Made by a program: the position numbers and the translations under genes
NCBI GenBank assembly: GCA_964510055.1
Contig: CAZDZY010000072.1
Location: 1-15,587 of the forward strand
From: DTFZ01 sp964510055
GTDB lineage: Bacteria; Bacillota; Clostridia; Christensenellales; SZUA-584
Length of the DNA stretch: 15,587 nt
Reading direction: 5' to 3'
Notes under the pieces: generated by a model
Databases searched by the model: none
What the model was told of the DNA's origin: nothing
The model's input: only the letters and a program-made list of their open reading frames with translations
Shown: positions 13,959 through 15,587 of the stretch, one piece after another
Numbering within the stretch: position 1 is the stretch's first letter
Layout of the letters: every line of letters begins with the position of its first letter

Positions 13959-13966
13959 GAGGAGTA

Positions 13967-15187
13967 ATGCTGTCAGCCAAAAAGCCTTCCGAGGCTCTTG
14001 AAATAGTTTTATCGGCATATAAGGGCGTAATGCCCTTTGAGAGCATCAGAATAAACGAAGCTTTGGGAAGAGTGCTTGCCTGCGCTGTCGAAGCAGAGGA
14101 ATATGTCCCCGATTTTGACCGCTCGGCGGTAGACGGTTACGCTGTAATAGCCTCCGATACGTTCGGGTGCGGGGAATCGGCTCCTGCTATGCTGAAGTTT
14201 AAAGGGGAGGCCGAGATCGGCAAAAAGCCATTTGTAGTCATTTCTAAAGGTGAATGCGTTTATGTCCCTACAGGCGGAGAGATACCGCAGGGTGCAGATG
14301 CAATGGTGATGATAGAATACGCCGAGGATTACGGCGACGGGTACAAATACATTATAAAGCCATCCGCGCCGGGAACCCATGTCGTATATAGGGGAGACGA
14401 CGTTAAGCCGGGCAAAAAAGTACTTGAAGAGGGAAAAGTTTTGCGTCCGCAGGATATAGGAGTGCTGGCGGCTCTGGGGAAAGAAGATATACAGGTAAGA
14501 AAAAAGCCTGCGATCGGGATAATCTCGACAGGCGATGAGCTGGTTAAGATAAGTGATAAGCCTTCGGGCGGCCAGGTGCGGGATATAAACTCGTATACCA
14601 TATTTGCCGGTATACAGTCCTGTGGTGCTGAGCCTGTTATGTACGGTATATGCCCTGACGATTATGAAACCCTTAAAGAGACGATAAAGAAAGCTGCTCT
14701 GGAATGTAATATGGTGCTGATATCGGGGGGAAGCTCAGTAGGTATAAAAGATTCGACATATAGAATAGTTGACGAACTGAGCGATAACGGGGCGCTGATA
14801 CACGGGATCGCTATTAAACCGGGAAAGCCAACGATATTCGGAATAATAAAAGGGAACCCCGTTTTTGGGCTTCCCGGGCATCCGGCGTCGGCGTATTTTA
14901 TTTTCAGTCTATTTGTGAAGCCCCTGATTCTGGCTATGATGGGTGTAAAAGAGCATATAAACAAAACGGTGAGAGCGGCTCTTACAGCGAATATTCCCTC
15001 TAACCATGGGCGGGAGGAGTATATCAGCGTAAGGATAGTACCCGGGGAAGATAAACTGCTCGCCGAGCCCCTTTTTGGTAAATCCGGTATGATAACCGTG
15101 CTTTCGGATGCGGACGGATACGTGCGTATCGGACGGGACTGCGAAGGGCTGCCTGCGGATACACAAGTGGATGTACTTCTGCTGTAA
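13967..15187 (+). CDS. moeA: Molybdopterin molybdenumtransferase / tungstate-inserting MoeA
   Basis: Inserts the metal into adenylated molybdopterin, releasing AMP; in this context the metal is probably tungsten. Family segments appear in order: FDRSAVDGYAV, VPTGGEIPQGADAMVMIE, GIISTGDELV, ISGGSSVGIKD, and GKPTIFG followed by GLPGHPASA, then the small C-terminal domain. The length of 406 residues is standard. AGGAGG ends just before the start (spacing about 4-5 nt), and the gene follows tupC by 8 nt. It would act on the product of the MogA/MoaB protein at 10885. Confidence 0.93.
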   Translation: MLSAKKPSEALEIVLSAYKGVMPFESIRINEALGRVLACAVEAEEYVPDFDRSAVDGYAVIASDTFGCGESAPAMLKFKGEAEIGKKPFVVISKGECVYVPTGGEIPQGADAMVMIEYAEDYGDGYKYIIKPSAPGTHVVYRGDDVKPGKKVLEEGKVLRPQDIGVLAALGKEDIQVRKKPAIGIISTGDELVKISDKPSGGQVRDINSYTIFAGIQSCGAEPVMYGICPDDYETLKETIKKAALECNMVLISGGSSVGIKDSTYRIVDELSDNGALIHGIAIKPGKPTIFGIIKGNPVFGLPGHPASAYFIFSLFVKPLILAMMGVKEHINKTVRAALTANIPSNHGREEYISVRIVPGEDKLLAEPLFGKSGMITVLSDADGYVRIGRDCEGLPADTQVDVLLL

Positions 15188-15198
15188 GGAGAACAGTC

Positions 15199-15587
15199 AT
15201 GATCAAATATCAGTACCTTACCAATGCTCCTCTGGATGAAGCTGTAAGCGGGTATATGGAGCATCTGATGAAAGCGGGAATAGCGTTTAAAACAGAAATA
15301 ATACCAGTTGCGGAGGCATTAGGGCGGGTTACTGCTTCAGCCGTTTACGCAAAAGTCTGCTCGCCTCATTTCAACGCCTGCGCGATGGACGGAATAGCTC
15401 TAGACGCGGCGCTCACATTCGGAGCAACAGAAACTACTCCCATATATCTCTCGGAAAACGATTTTATACGCGTGGATACAGGCGACCCTCTTCCCGAAGG
15501 TTGCGATGCCGTGGTAATGATAGAGGACGTCATAGAGGAAGGGGTTAATATTAAACTCATTTGTGCTGCTGTTCCCTGGCAGAACGT
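15199..15587 (+). CDS. Second MoeA-family protein, 5' part (runs off the window)
   Basis: An open frame from ATG 15199 (AAGGAG at 15186-15191, 7 nt before) continues through the window end: 129 complete codons. It resembles the MoeA N-terminal region: EIIPVAEALGRVTASAV, SPHFNACAMDGIALDA in place of the usual DRSAMDGYA segment, and VDTGDPLPEGCDAVVMIEDV. This form, with 'SPH' and 'VDTGDPLPEG', is what I know from longer clostridial MoeA proteins that carry a C-terminal periplasmic-binding-like domain. Whether that domain is present here cannot be seen. It starts 11 nt after moeA and belongs to the same operon. Confidence 0.85.
   Translation, partial: MIKYQYLTNAPLDEAVSGYMEHLMKAGIAFKTEIIPVAEALGRVTASAVYAKVCSPHFNACAMDGIALDAALTFGATETTPIYLSENDFIRVDTGDPLPEGCDAVVMIEDVIEEGVNIKLICAAVPWQN

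Noticed and set aside
14662..15264. Minus-strand open frame of 200 codons opposite moeA
   Set aside because: It is the antisense shadow of conserved MoeA motifs, spans the moeA to second moeA boundary, and shows no domain of its own.
1..15587. CRISPR array, tRNA, rRNA, insertion sequence or prophage
   Set aside because: No regularly spaced repeats, cloverleaf, rRNA-like stretch, transposase or integrase motif was seen on either strand.

Overview
The window reads as chromosomal DNA of an anaerobic, fermentative Firmicute, most likely a Clostridia-type bacterium. The evidence is purine-rich Shine-Dalgarno sites, several TTG starts, Gram-positive-style lipoproteins, an iron alcohol dehydrogenase, and a tungsten-type aldehyde:ferredoxin oxidoreductase (AOR) with its own ferredoxin. 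No tRNA, rRNA, CRISPR array, transposase or phage gene was seen. Lineage is inferred only from gene content and signals.

Layout. (1) 1-2168: a lipoprotein GH3 beta-glucosidase with its own promoter and terminator. (2) 2190-3589: a single-gene iron alcohol dehydrogenase unit, also ending in a strong terminator. (3) 3737-9938: a tightly packed six-gene unit: TetR regulator, tocopherol-cyclase-like protein, DUF362 protein with a cysteine cluster and membrane tail, AOR, 2x[4Fe-4S] ferredoxin, MoaD-like sulfur carrier. Gaps between genes run from 18 nt down to 4-nt overlaps. The promoter's perfect -35 lies inside a palindrome that is a good candidate TetR operator. (4) 10112-10825: a MoeB/ThiF-like E1 enzyme, probably the partner of the MoaD-like protein. 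(5) 10885-11364, minus strand: MogA/MoaB. (6) 11429-15587: tungstate ABC transporter genes tupA-tupB-tupC, then moeA and a second moeA-like gene cut by the window edge.

The right half serves metal cofactor supply. TupABC imports tungstate, MogA/MoaB adenylates molybdopterin, MoeA inserts the metal, and the MoaD/E1 pair probably supplies dithiolene sulfur. The left operon holds the likely consumer, the AOR. The core genes moaA, moaC and moaE are not in the window.

Two things stand out. First, the tupA leader (11469-11553) folds on paper into a three-way junction with an 11-nt-type tetraloop receptor in one arm and a GAAA tetraloop on the other. It starts a few bases after a predicted transcription start. 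This fits a Moco/Tuco-type riboswitch, and the gene content favours the tungsten (Tuco) form. Second, the AOR operon joins a tungsten enzyme to a tocopherol-cyclase-like protein and an unusual DUF362 membrane protein. I do not know this combination as a described pathway. It may act on a hydrophobic, isoprenoid or quinone-like substrate, which is inference only.
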